NCBI RefSeq assembly: GCF_020531965.1
Contig: NZ_JAJAWH010000011.1
Span: forward strand, 62,001 to 126,000
DNA: 64,000 nucleotides
Reading direction: 5' to 3'
Origin: Pseudorhizobium xiangyangii
Lineage (GTDB): Bacteria > Pseudomonadota > Alphaproteobacteria > Rhizobiales > Rhizobiaceae
The translations under genes were made by a program, and so were the position numbers. The notes below the pieces were generated by a model. It worked only from the letters and a program-made list of their open reading frames with translations, did not search any database and was not told the origin of the DNA. This document shows, one piece after another, positions 9,042 to 17,141 of the stretch (within the stretch, counting starts at the first letter, position 1; each line of letters starts with the position of its first letter).

Positions 9042-9803
9042 TTATTCTCCTAGCGTGAGTTCGGCCACGAAGTCGTAGGTGTCGCCGCGATAGAGGGACC
9101 GTGTGAATTCAACGACGCGGCCCGAGGCGAGGTACGAGATGCGCTCGATCGAAAGCCCGGCAGCGCCGACTGGAACGGCAAGCAGGCCAGCCTCCGGTTC
9201 CTTTACGTTGCACGCGGATATGCGCTGGATGGCGCGTACCGGACGGGCGCTCGTCTTTTCGAGCGCGGCGTAGAGCGACGTCGTTACGGCAGCCGGATCG
9301 GGAAGGAATTCCGCTGAAAGGCTCGCCCGTTCAATGGCAAGCGGCATCTCGTTGGCGACCCGCAATCGGTCGAGCCGTGCCACCATCGTGCCGGCTGCAA
9401 GCCCGAGCATCATCATTTCTTCCGGCGAGGGGTGAAACAGGCCGCGCTCCAGCCACTCGGAGCGGGTGGCCAGCCCGCGGCGGGCCATGTCTTCGGTGAA
9501 CGAGGTAAGCCGGGACAGCGGCTGCTGCACGCGCGAGACCGGCTTGGCAACGAACGTGCCCGAACCCTGTCGCCGGACAAGGAGACCGTCTCGGACAAGA
9601 TCGTCGACCGCCTTGCGCACCGTCACGCGGCTGACATTGGCATACTCCGCCAGATCCCGTTCGGCGGGCAGCGCATCGCCGTGGCCGAGGCGGCCGGATG
9701 TGATGGCGCTCTCGAGCGTCTGGCGCAGCCTGAGATAGAGCGGGCCGCCGCCCGTCGCCTGCAGGCTTTCCAGAGGCAGGATGGAGGCCAGCGCGTCGCT
9801 CAT
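9042..9803 (-). CDS. GntR/HutC-subfamily regulator of amino-sugar genes (NagR/NagQ-like)
   Basis: 253 residues: N-terminal winged helix (LGHGDALPAERDLAEYANVSRVTVRKAVDDLVRDGLLVRRQGSGTFV in outline) and a C-terminal UTRA effector domain (PEEMMMLGLAAGTMVARLDRLR, ERASLSAEFLPDP, VVEFTRSLYRGDTYDFVAEL). UTRA domains of this branch bind amino-sugar phosphates such as GlcN6P or GlcNAc6P. Start at 9803 overlaps the kinase stop by 1 nt. Likely represses both divergent arms through the paired boxes at 10707-10725 and 10853-10871; the link is inferred. Confidence 0.88.
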   Translation of the reverse strand: MSDALASILPLESLQATGGGPLYLRLRQTLESAITSGRLGHGDALPAERDLAEYANVSRVTVRKAVDDLVRDGLLVRRQGSGTFVAKPVSRVQQPLSRLTSFTEDMARRGLATRSEWLERGLFHPSPEEMMMLGLAAGTMVARLDRLRVANEMPLAIERASLSAEFLPDPAAVTTSLYAALEKTSARPVRAIQRISACNVKEPEAGLLAVPVGAAGLSIERISYLASGRVVEFTRSLYRGDTYDFVAELTLGE

Positions 9804-10687
9804 CAGTCGGTCGCCTCCGGTTGGAACGTCTTGATGGCAAGAGCAACGGAGCCGGCCAATGCATCGGCCAGCGGCTCGGCGAGGCGCGCTTTGTGTCGCT
9901 CGGCCAGATAGGACGGATAGATCTGCGCCAGCCCGCCCAGGAGACACAGTTGCCCGCTACCCTCGGTGATCCGGCTAACGGCGTCGAGTGCGTCATCGAC
10001 ATATGTCGCGGCCTGACGCATCAGGCGCAGTGCGGTGACATCACCTTCTGCGGCAAGCTGCACGACCTGTGGCGCGTAGCGTCCGAAGTCTCCGGGATGG
10101 GCGGCTCGCGCAAAGTCTACGACCTTGCGAGGATCATTGTCGAACTCGTCGAGGATGAGCGACGTCAGCGCGCTCTTTGGGTGAATGCCATCATGCGCGA
10201 GCAGGCTTTCCTGGAGTGCCGCATGGCCGATCCGTGCGCCGCCGCCAAGATCGCCAATCTGGAAGCCCCAGCCGCCGAGATAGTGGAGTTGACCCTTGTG
10301 GCGGACGATGAAGATCGTGCCGGTACCGACGATCGCAATCGCGCCGTCGGCGTCGCCCAAGGCGCCCTGAAGCGCGATCAGTCCGTCGGAAACGATGTGG
10401 GCGCGTTCAAACGGCAGACGCGCCGTGACATAGGAGACCGCATCGCCGACATTGTTGCCGGCGACCCCCAGGAGTGCCGAGCATTGTGAAAGAGCGTGAT
10501 CGGCGAGGCCTGCGTCGTGCAGGGCGAGCAGGGCGGCTTCCTCGATATGCTTGAGTGCAATGTCGGGAGCCGTCAGAATATTGGAGGCGCCGCTGCGCCC
10601 ACGTCCGAGGATGCGGCCATCTGCACCCGCCACGGCGGCCCGGCAGCTTGTGCCTCCGCCATCGATCCCAATGAAATAATTCGTCAT
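9803..10687 (-). CDS. BadF/BadG/BcrA/BcrD-type amino-sugar kinase (GlcNAc or MurNAc kinase)
   Basis: 294 residues of the ASKHA fold: phosphate 1 loop FIGIDGGGTSCRAAVAG at the N-terminus, the second phosphate motif IAIVGTGTIFIV, the family's QIGDLGGGARIGHAAL stretch, and a late LCLLGGLAQIYP. The family phosphorylates N-acetylglucosamine-like sugars; because the divergent operon begins with murQ, MurNAc is an equally good substrate. ATG at 10687 is supported by a GGAGG 6 nt upstream. First gene of the leftward operon. Confidence 0.87.
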   Translation of the reverse strand: MTNYFIGIDGGGTSCRAAVAGADGRILGRGRSGASNILTAPDIALKHIEEAALLALHDAGLADHALSQCSALLGVAGNNVGDAVSYVTARLPFERAHIVSDGLIALQGALGDADGAIAIVGTGTIFIVRHKGQLHYLGGWGFQIGDLGGGARIGHAALQESLLAHDGIHPKSALTSLILDEFDNDPRKVVDFARAAHPGDFGRYAPQVVQLAAEGDVTALRLMRQAATYVDDALDAVSRITEGSGQLCLLGGLAQIYPSYLAERHKARLAEPLADALAGSVALAIKTFQPEATD

Positions 10688-10706
10688 GCACGACCTCCAC
10701 GGCGAT

Positions 10707-10725
10707 GATACCAAAAAAATACCAT
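10707..10725 (-). promoter_or_regulatory. 19-bp box in front of the kinase operon (left copy)
   Basis: On the minus strand this reads ATGGTATTTTTTTGGTATC, ending 20 nt before the kinase start codon and immediately upstream of its Shine-Dalgarno. It matches the murQ-side box at 17 of 19 positions with the same orientation relative to its own gene. Adjacent bases (ATTGGTAA on the minus strand) add a further partial GGTA motif. Probable operator of the GntR regulator, or a shared leader element. Confidence 0.6.
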
Positions 10726-10852
10726 TTACCAATACCGAAAGCTGTTTCCAGCAAGGTGAACTGAGCAAAACATTGAATTAACGAAATAAATTTATATCCT
10801 GGGAAAAGTTGTTAATCTGATCTTCATAAAATCTGCTTTTCCCGCTGGACAA

Positions 10853-10871
10853 TTGGTATTTTTTTGGCATC
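10853..10871 (+). promoter_or_regulatory. 19-bp box in front of murQ (right copy)
   Basis: Plus-strand TTGGTATTTTTTTGGCATC, 23 nt before the murQ ATG and just upstream of the AGAGGGA ribosome-binding site. It is the inverted partner of the box at 10707-10725. Both contain GGTAT and a second GGYAT separated by a T-run. Confidence 0.6.
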
Positions 10872-10894
10872 ATTTTAGTAAGAGGGAGAAGCGG

Positions 10895-11809
10895 ATGAGC
10901 AGAACTGCCACCGAAGCCAGACACAGGAACGCGAAAGGGCTCGATGCCCTGTCTCCGCTTGAGGTGCTGGCGCTTCTTGCTGCAGGCCAGCAGGCCGCGG
11001 CCGCGGCCGTGGACGCGGCAATACCAGCGATCGATCAAGCCTCCGAACTTTTCGCCAACACCGTTCGTGTGGGCAACAAGCTCGTTTATGCCGGCGCCGG
11101 CAGTTCCGGCCTGATGGCAATGGCTGATGCACTCGAGCTTCCCGGAACCTACGGAATTCGCCAGGAGCAGATCGTCGTGCTGCTTGCCGGTGGGGTGGAG
11201 AGCCTTTCAGACCTCGCCGGCGCGCCGGAGGATGACGTCGAGCAGGCCCGCAAGGATGCGGCCGTCATCGGCTCCGGAGACTGTGTGATTTGTGTTTCCG
11301 CCAGCGGATCGACGCCCTATGCGCTGGCCGTGGCAGAGGAAGCGCGATCCCGCGGCGCTAAGGTCGTCGCGCTTGCCAACAATGCCGGCGCCAGGCTTTT
11401 TACACACGCAGACGTCGCGATCCTCCTGGAAACGCCTGCGGAAGTGATTGCGGGATCCACCCGCATGGGTGCGGGTACCGCACAGAAGATCGCCTTCAAC
11501 ATGCTGTCGACGCTCGCCGCCATCAGGCTCGGCCATGTTCACGACGGCCACATGGTCAACCTTAATCCCGATAATGAGAAGCTTCGTCTTCGCGCCGCGC
11601 GTATCGTGTCCGACATCGCCGGTGTCGGAACAGACGAAGCCGCGCGGCTGATCGACGAAGCCGATGGCTCCGTGAAGGTTGCCGTTCTGTTGGCATCCGG
11701 TGCGCCGGATGTCGATGCTGCGCGACGAGTCCTTGCCGCTTCCGATGAAAGGCTGCGACCGGCGCTTGCAGAAATCAATGCTACGACTGGGTTCCACAAA
11801 AGCGCCTGA
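10895..11809 (+). CDS. murQ: N-acetylmuramic acid 6-phosphate etherase
   Basis: 304 residues. MurQ cleaves the D-lactyl ether of MurNAc-6-P to give GlcNAc-6-P, the substrate of NagA encoded divergently. Family hallmarks: RNAKGLDALSPLEVL near the N-terminus, the SIS motif VYAGAGSSGLMAMADALELPGTYG, CVSASGSTPYALAVAEEA, and the diagnostic EVIAGSTRMGAGTAQKIAFNMLST. The ATG at 10895 follows an AGAGGGA ribosome site; the earlier in-frame ATG at 10853 would run through the 19-bp box and is rejected. First gene of the rightward transporter operon. Confidence 0.94.
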   Translation: MSRTATEARHRNAKGLDALSPLEVLALLAAGQQAAAAAVDAAIPAIDQASELFANTVRVGNKLVYAGAGSSGLMAMADALELPGTYGIRQEQIVVLLAGGVESLSDLAGAPEDDVEQARKDAAVIGSGDCVICVSASGSTPYALAVAEEARSRGAKVVALANNAGARLFTHADVAILLETPAEVIAGSTRMGAGTAQKIAFNMLSTLAAIRLGHVHDGHMVNLNPDNEKLRLRAARIVSDIAGVGTDEAARLIDEADGSVKVAVLLASGAPDVDAARRVLAASDERLRPALAEINATTGFHKSA

Positions 11810-11835
11810 AGGCGCGAACGAAGAGGGAGAGCATC

Positions 11836-13092
11836 ATGACCCGCATACTGAAAGGCATGCTTTTTGCCACCACCGTGCTTGCTCCGGCAGGCATTGCGAT
11901 GGCGCAGGAAACGCAGCTAACGATCGAAAGCTGGCGCAATGACGACCTGCCGATCTGGCAGGAGAAGATCATTCCGGCCTTCGAAGCCAAGCACCCGAAC
12001 ATCAAGGTGACGTTCGCACCGATGGCGCCGACCGAATATAACTCGGCCGTCAACGCCAAGCTGGAAGCCGGTACCGCCGGTGACCTTATCACCTGCCGTC
12101 CGTTCGACCTGTCGCTCGCCATGTTCGAGAAGGGCCAGCTTGCAGCGCTGAACGATCTTCAGGGCATGGAGAACTTCTCCGACGTGGCAAAGTCGGCCTG
12201 GACGACGGACGACGGCGCGACGTCGTTCTGCGTGCCGATGGCCTCGGTTATTCACGGCTTCATCTATAACAAGGCCGCCTTCGAAGAGGTCGGCGTCCAG
12301 GTACCGAAGACCGAGGAAGAGTTCTTCGCGGTTCTCGAGAAGTTCAAGGAAGACGGCAACTACATTCCGCTGGCCATGGGTACCAAGGATCAGTGGGAAG
12401 CCGCGACCATGGGCTACTACAACATCGGTCCGAACTACTGGAAGGGCGAAGAGGGCCGCAAGGCGCTGATCGCCGGCACGCAGAAGCTCACCGATCCGCA
12501 GTGGGTCGAGCCCTATGCGACGCTCGCCAAGTGGAAGGACTACCTCGGCGACGGCTTCGAAGCCCAGACCTATCCGGACAGCCAGAACCTCTTCACCCTC
12601 GGTCGTGCAGCGATCTATCCGACAGGTTCATGGGAAATCGCGCCGTTCAAGAGCCAGGCCGATTTCGAGATGGGTGCCTTCGCACCGCCGGTAAAGGCGG
12701 CCGGCGACAAGTGCTACATCTCCGACCACAACGACATCGGCATTGGCCTCAACGCCAACAGCAAGAACGCCGATGCCGCGAAGACCTTCCTGTCCTGGGT
12801 GGCATCTCCGGAATTCGCGGATCTCTACGCGAACGCCGCTCCCGGGTTCTTCAGTCTGAACAATTCGCCGGTGACCATGCAGGACGAGCTGGCCCAGGAA
12901 TTCGTTTCCTGGCGTGAGAACTGCGAGACGACGATCCGCCCGAGTGCGGCAATCGTCGGCCGTGGCGATCCGAACCTCGATCTGGAGATGTGGCGTGCCT
13001 CGGCCAATGTCATCAACGGTACGATGACGCCGGAGCAGGCGGGCGAAGAAACCCAGAAGGGCCTCGACAGCTGGTACAAGCCGGCGAAGTGA
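11836..13092 (+). CDS. sugar ABC transporter substrate-binding protein
   Basis: 418 residues: signal peptide (MTRILKGMLFATTVLAPAGIAMA) and a family 1 extracellular solute-binding domain (LTIESWRNDDLPIWQEKIIP, KLEAGTAGDLITCRPFDLSLAMF, GRAAIYPTGSWEIAPFK, SWVASPEFADLYANAAPGFFSL). Periplasmic receptor for the two permeases and UgpC-type ATPase downstream. Linkage to murQ, a kinase and NagA suggests MurNAc or GlcNAc (mono- or disaccharide) as ligand, an inference from context. 26 nt after murQ with an AGGGAGA ribosome site. Confidence 0.9.
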   Translation: MTRILKGMLFATTVLAPAGIAMAQETQLTIESWRNDDLPIWQEKIIPAFEAKHPNIKVTFAPMAPTEYNSAVNAKLEAGTAGDLITCRPFDLSLAMFEKGQLAALNDLQGMENFSDVAKSAWTTDDGATSFCVPMASVIHGFIYNKAAFEEVGVQVPKTEEEFFAVLEKFKEDGNYIPLAMGTKDQWEAATMGYYNIGPNYWKGEEGRKALIAGTQKLTDPQWVEPYATLAKWKDYLGDGFEAQTYPDSQNLFTLGRAAIYPTGSWEIAPFKSQADFEMGAFAPPVKAAGDKCYISDHNDIGIGLNANSKNADAAKTFLSWVASPEFADLYANAAPGFFSLNNSPVTMQDELAQEFVSWRENCETTIRPSAAIVGRGDPNLDLEMWRASANVINGTMTPEQAGEETQKGLDSWYKPAK

Positions 13093-13100
13093 GTATGTTG

Positions 13101-13216
13101 CCCTCCCCTTGAGGGGGAGGGTCGAACTGCAGGTTCGCGATGGGGTGATCTTGGCCAAGCGCCACGAAAGATCACCCCATCGGCAGCTTCGCTGCGATCT
13201 CCCCTCAAGGGGAGGT
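13101..13216. repeat. palindromic intergenic element of rhizobial RIME/RPE type
   Basis: About 115 bp of nested inverted repeat in the gap between the binding-protein gene and the first permease gene. Outer arms CTCCCCTTGAGGGG (13103-) and CCCCTCAAGGGGAG (13201-13214); inner arms TGGGGTGATCT (13141-13151) and AGATCACCCCA (13169-13179). Elements with this sequence style are dispersed in intergenic regions of Rhizobium, Agrobacterium and Brucella. Transcribed, it would fold into a large hairpin that could stabilise the upstream mRNA and lower expression of the permease genes. Confidence 0.75.
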
Positions 13217-13243
13217 GAAACCCAACACGACCGGAACCGAGCC

Positions 13244-14194
13244 ATGAGCGACATCGACACAGCCGATCCTGCGATCGCTCCGGCCAAGCGTTCGGTACGC
13301 TGGCATATCTGGATCTTCCTGGCGCCAGCCTTCCTCGTCTACACGGCGGTGATGATCCTGCCGCTGATCGAGACGCTTCGGCTTTCGCTTTTCAACGTCG
13401 TAGACGGCCAGATGGCATTTGTCGGTCTCGCCAATTTCCAGCGCCTGTTTGGAGATCCGCGCCTGGCGGCAGACTTCTGGAACGCGCTCTGGAACAACGT
13501 CGTCTTCTTCATCATCCACATGCTGGTCCAGAACCCGATCGGCATTGCACTGGCGGCCATGCTGTCGCTTCCGAACCTTCGGTTCGCGGCCTTCTACCGT
13601 AGCGCGATCTTCGTGCCGACGCTGCTCTCCTTCGTTATTGTAGGGTTCATCTGGAAGCTCATCCTCTCCCCGATCTGGGGCATCGCCCCAGGCCTGATGG
13701 ACCTCGTCGGCATGAAGTCCTTCTTCTCGCCATGGCTGGGCAAGTCGGAAAGCGCCTTGATCACGGTGTCTCTGATCTCCGTCTGGCAATATGTCGGGAT
13801 CCCGATGATGCTGATCTATGCGGCACTCCTCAATATCCCGGATGAGGTGCTTGAGGCCGCCGAATGTGATGGCATCACCGGCTGGAGCCAGTTCTGGAAG
13901 ATCAAGTTGCCGCTGATCCTGCCGTCGATCGGGATCATCTCCGTGCTCACGTTCGTCGGCAACTTTAACGCCTTTGACCTGATCTATACCGTGCAGGGCG
14001 CACTCGCAGGGCCGGATGGGTCCACCGACATTCTGGGCACGCTGCTCTATCGCACCTTCTTCGGCTTCCAGAACCAGATCGGCAACCGCCCGATGGGCGC
14101 GACGATCGCGACCGTCATGTTCCTGATCATTCTCGCCGGCGTCTCGCTCTATCTCTTCGTCATCCAGCGGCGCATGCGCCGCTATCAATTCTGA
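13244..14194 (+). CDS. sugar ABC transporter permease (MalF/UgpA-like)
   Basis: 316 residues, six membrane segments, starting IWIFLAPAFLVYTAVMILPLIETL as in CUT1 permeases. The EAA loop that docks to the ATPase is EAAECDGITGWSQFWKIKLPLILP near residues 205-228. Start at 13244 (MSDIDTADPAIAPAKRS) places the first membrane helix at the usual distance; the longer frame to 13109 runs through the palindromic repeat and is rejected. Partner of the following permease, 11 nt downstream. Confidence 0.92.
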   Translation: MSDIDTADPAIAPAKRSVRWHIWIFLAPAFLVYTAVMILPLIETLRLSLFNVVDGQMAFVGLANFQRLFGDPRLAADFWNALWNNVVFFIIHMLVQNPIGIALAAMLSLPNLRFAAFYRSAIFVPTLLSFVIVGFIWKLILSPIWGIAPGLMDLVGMKSFFSPWLGKSESALITVSLISVWQYVGIPMMLIYAALLNIPDEVLEAAECDGITGWSQFWKIKLPLILPSIGIISVLTFVGNFNAFDLIYTVQGALAGPDGSTDILGTLLYRTFFGFQNQIGNRPMGATIATVMFLIILAGVSLYLFVIQRRMRRYQF

Positions 14195-14205
14195 GAGGCG
14201 AGGAT

Positions 14206-15045
14206 ATGTCGAAAGCCCGTTCTTCGATTCTCCGCAACAGCCTGATTCATCTGGCGCTGATCAGCTATACGGTCATCGCTCTGTTTCCGGTATTCCTGAC
14301 CCTGGTAAACTCGCTGAAGACCCGCAATGCGATCTTCCGTGATCCGATGGCATTCCCGACGCCTTCGACTTTCAGCCTCGTCGGATACGAAACGGTCCTG
14401 AAGCAGGGCGATTTCTTCGGCTATTTCCAGAACAGCATGATCGTGACCGTCGTATCGATCGCACTCGTGCTGCTGTTCGGCGCCATGGCGGCCTTCGCGC
14501 TGTCGGAATACCGGTTCCGCGGCAACACGTTGATGGGTCTCTATCTCGCGCTCGGTATCATGATCCCGATCCGCCTCGGTACGGTAGCGATCCTGCAGGG
14601 CATGGTTGCAACGGGGATGGTCAATACGCTGACGGCGCTCGTCCTCGTCTACACCGCGCAAGGATTGCCGCTGGCCATCTTCATTCTGTCGGAGTTCATG
14701 CGAACGGTCTCCGACGACCTGAAGAATGCCGGCCGGATAGACGGCCTGTCGGAATACGCGATCTTCTTCCGTCTTGTCGTGCCGCTGGTGCGTCCCGCCA
14801 TGGCGACAGTTGCGGTCTTCACCATGATTCCGATCTGGAACGATCTGTGGTTCCCGCTAATCCTCGCGCCAGGTGAGGCAACGAAGACGATCACGCTCGG
14901 TGCACAGATGTTTATCGGTCAGTATGTCACGAATTGGAATGCGGTTCTGTCGGCGCTATCTCTCGCCATCCTGCCGGTCCTGGTTCTCTACGTCATCTTC
15001 TCGCGGCAGCTTATCCGCGGCATTACTTCCGGAGCTGTGAAGTGA
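14206..15045 (+). CDS. sugar ABC transporter permease (MalG/UgpE-like)
   Basis: 279 residues with six membrane segments; begins LIHLALISYTVIALFPVFLTLVNSLKT, typical of the second CUT1 permease. EAA loop: KNAGRIDGLSEYAIFFRLVVPLVRPAMA near residues 173-200. C-terminus ends RQLIRGITSGAVK, the common ending of this class. Its stop codon overlaps the GTG start of the oxidoreductase gene (GTGA), so they are coupled. Confidence 0.92.
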   Translation: MSKARSSILRNSLIHLALISYTVIALFPVFLTLVNSLKTRNAIFRDPMAFPTPSTFSLVGYETVLKQGDFFGYFQNSMIVTVVSIALVLLFGAMAAFALSEYRFRGNTLMGLYLALGIMIPIRLGTVAILQGMVATGMVNTLTALVLVYTAQGLPLAIFILSEFMRTVSDDLKNAGRIDGLSEYAIFFRLVVPLVRPAMATVAVFTMIPIWNDLWFPLILAPGEATKTITLGAQMFIGQYVTNWNAVLSALSLAILPVLVLYVIFSRQLIRGITSGAVK

Positions 15046-16106
15046 GTTCAGAAAACAAGCCTGTTCGCGTTCTCGTCGCCGGCCTTGGCAACATGGGACG
15101 CAGCCATGCGCTCGCCTATCACAGCAATCCCGGCTTCGAGATCGTTGGCCTCGTCAACCGTTCGCAAGTGGCGCTGCCGGAGGAGCTGAGGGGCTACGCG
15201 ATCCATCCGTCGTTTCCGAAGGCGCTCGCCGAGCTGAAACCGGACCTTTGCGCCATCTGCACCTATTCGGACAGCCATGCGGACTACGCCGTGATGGCGT
15301 TCGAGGCCGGCTGCGACGTCTTTGTGGAAAAGCCTTTGGCGACGACCGTTGCCGATGCCGAGCGCGTCGTGGCGGCTGCCAAGGCCGCAGGACGCAAGCT
15401 GGTGATAGGCTACATCCTGCGTCACCATCCGTCATGGATGCGGCTGATCGAGGAGGCCCGGAAGCTCGGTCCGCCTTACGTTTTCCGCATGAACCTCAAC
15501 CAGCAGTCCAGCGGCCCCACCTGGGAAACGCACAAGGCGTTGATGCAGACCACCTCGCCAATCGTCGATTGCGGCGTGCATTATGTCGATGTCATGTGCC
15601 AGATCACCGATGCAAAGCCGGTACAGGTCCGCGGCATGGGCCTGCGCCTGTCGGACGAGGTCGCGCCGGACATGTACAACTACGGCCACCTGCAGGTGAT
15701 GTTCGAGGATGGCTCGGTCGGCTGGTACGAGGCCGGCTGGGGGCCGATGATTTCGGAGACCGCCTTCTTCGTGAAGGACGTCATGTCGCCGAAGGGTTCG
15801 GTCTCCATCGTCATGGATCCAAACGCCAAGTCGGACGACATCGACACCCACACAAAGACCTCGGTGATCCGCGTCCACAATGCCGAAACCGGGCCGAGCG
15901 GGAGGTTCCTGTCGCCCGACGAGGATCTCGCCATGGCAGGTGAGCCGGGTCACCAGGATCTCTGCGATCTAGAGCAGGCCTACGTGCTCAAGGCTATCCG
16001 CGAAGACATCGATCTCGACCGCCATATGAACGACGCCGTTCAGTCGCTGCGTATCTGCCTTGCGGCCGATCAGAGTGTGCGCACCGGCGCACCCGTGATC
16101 CTGTAA
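15042..16106 (+). CDS. Gfo/Idh/MocA-family NAD(P)-dependent oxidoreductase
   Basis: 354 residues: N-terminal Rossmann fold (VRVLVAGLGNMGRSHALAY), the family's CTYSDSHADYAVMAFEAGCDVFVEKPLATTVADAE including the EKP motif with catalytic Lys, and a C-terminal alpha/beta domain with DCGVHYVDVMCQI (catalytic Asp/His). GTG start at 15042 overlaps the permease stop. Its substrate within an amino-sugar operon is unknown; an oxidised or epimeric amino sugar, or the lactyl product of MurQ, are possibilities without direct evidence. Confidence 0.85.
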   Translation: MSSENKPVRVLVAGLGNMGRSHALAYHSNPGFEIVGLVNRSQVALPEELRGYAIHPSFPKALAELKPDLCAICTYSDSHADYAVMAFEAGCDVFVEKPLATTVADAERVVAAAKAAGRKLVIGYILRHHPSWMRLIEEARKLGPPYVFRMNLNQQSSGPTWETHKALMQTTSPIVDCGVHYVDVMCQITDAKPVQVRGMGLRLSDEVAPDMYNYGHLQVMFEDGSVGWYEAGWGPMISETAFFVKDVMSPKGSVSIVMDPNAKSDDIDTHTKTSVIRVHNAETGPSGRFLSPDEDLAMAGEPGHQDLCDLEQAYVLKAIREDIDLDRHMNDAVQSLRICLAADQSVRTGAPVIL

Positions 16107-16130
16107 GCCATTTTTTTAAGGAAGACGCCC

Positions 16131-17135
16131 TTGGGTTCGCTGCAACTGAAATCCATCCGCAAGGCCTTCGGGGATCACGAGGTGCTGAAGGGCATCGATC
16201 TGGAGGTAACGGATGGCGAGTTCGTCATCTTCGTCGGCCCCTCGGGCTGCGGCAAGTCCACGCTTCTGCGCGTCATTGCCGGACTGGAGGATGCGACGTC
16301 CGGCAGCGTGCGGATTGATGGAGCGGAGGTCATCAACACCCCACCTGCCAAGCGCGGCATCGCCATGGTGTTCCAGTCCTATGCGCTCTATCCGCACCTG
16401 ACGGTGAAGGACAATATGGGCCTCGGCCTGAAGCAGGCCGGAACCGAGAAGACGGAGATCAACTCCCGCGTCGCCAAGGCATCCGGCATGCTGTCTCTCG
16501 ATCCCTATCTCGCTCGTCGTCCCGCGGAGCTTTCCGGTGGTCAGCGCCAGCGCGTCGCGATCGGCCGTGCCATCGTACGCGAACCGAAACTCTTCCTGTT
16601 CGATGAGCCGCTGTCGAACCTCGATGCGGCTCTGCGTGTCCAGACGCGGCTTGAAATCGCCGCACTTCACCGGCGCCTCAAGGCGACGATGATCTACGTG
16701 ACGCACGACCAGGTGGAGGCGATGACGCTCGCCGACAAGATCGTCGTGTTAAACGCCGGGGCTATCGAACAGGTGGGCTCGCCGATGGAGCTCTACAACA
16801 AGCCGGCCAACCTTTTCGTCGCCGGCTTCATAGGCTCGCCGCAGATGAACTTGATCGAGGCATCGCGACTGAACGAGCCGGGTGCCAGCACGATCGGCAT
16901 CCGCCCCGAGCACATCACCCTCTCTTCGGAGAGCGGCGATTGGAAGGGCAGGGTCGAACATGTCGAACATCTCGGTGCCGACACGATTGTCTACATGGAT
17001 ACCGAAAGCGCGGGTCTCGTCACGGTGCGGCTCTTTGGCGAGCACCCTTACGCGCCCGACGACATCGTCTTTGCGACGCCGGACAAGGCGAACATGCATC
17101 GCTTTGACGAGAACGGCCGGACGATCTTCGGCTAG
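16131..17135 (+). CDS. sugar ABC transporter ATP-binding protein (UgpC/MalK family)
   Basis: 334 residues: Walker [11 protein letters not shown]-loop [11 protein letters not shown], signature [16 protein letters not shown], Walker [18 protein letters not shown]-loop [19 protein letters not shown], then a short C-terminal MOP/TOBE regulatory domain ([10 protein letters not shown]). Start is TTG at 16131, supported by AAGGA 8 nt upstream and by agreement with family N-termini. Energises uptake by the binding protein and permeases of this operon; last gene of the murQ operon, with no strong terminator visible before the convergent hydrolase gene. Confidence 0.92.
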   Translation: MGSLQLKSIRKAFGDHEVLKGIDLEVTDGEFVIFVGPSGCGKSTLLRVIAGLEDATSGSVRIDGAEVINTPPAKRGIAMVFQSYALYPHLTVKDNMGLGLKQAGTEKTEINSRVAKASGMLSLDPYLARRPAELSGGQRQRVAIGRAIVREPKLFLFDEPLSNLDAALRVQTRLEIAALHRRLKATMIYVTHDQVEAMTLADKIVVLNAGAIEQVGSPMELYNKPANLFVAGFIGSPQMNLIEASRLNEPGASTIGIRPEHITLSSESGDWKGRVEHVEHLGADTIVYMDTESAGLVTVRLFGEHPYAPDDIVFATPDKANMHRFDENGRTIFG

Positions 17136-17141
17136 CGGTGC

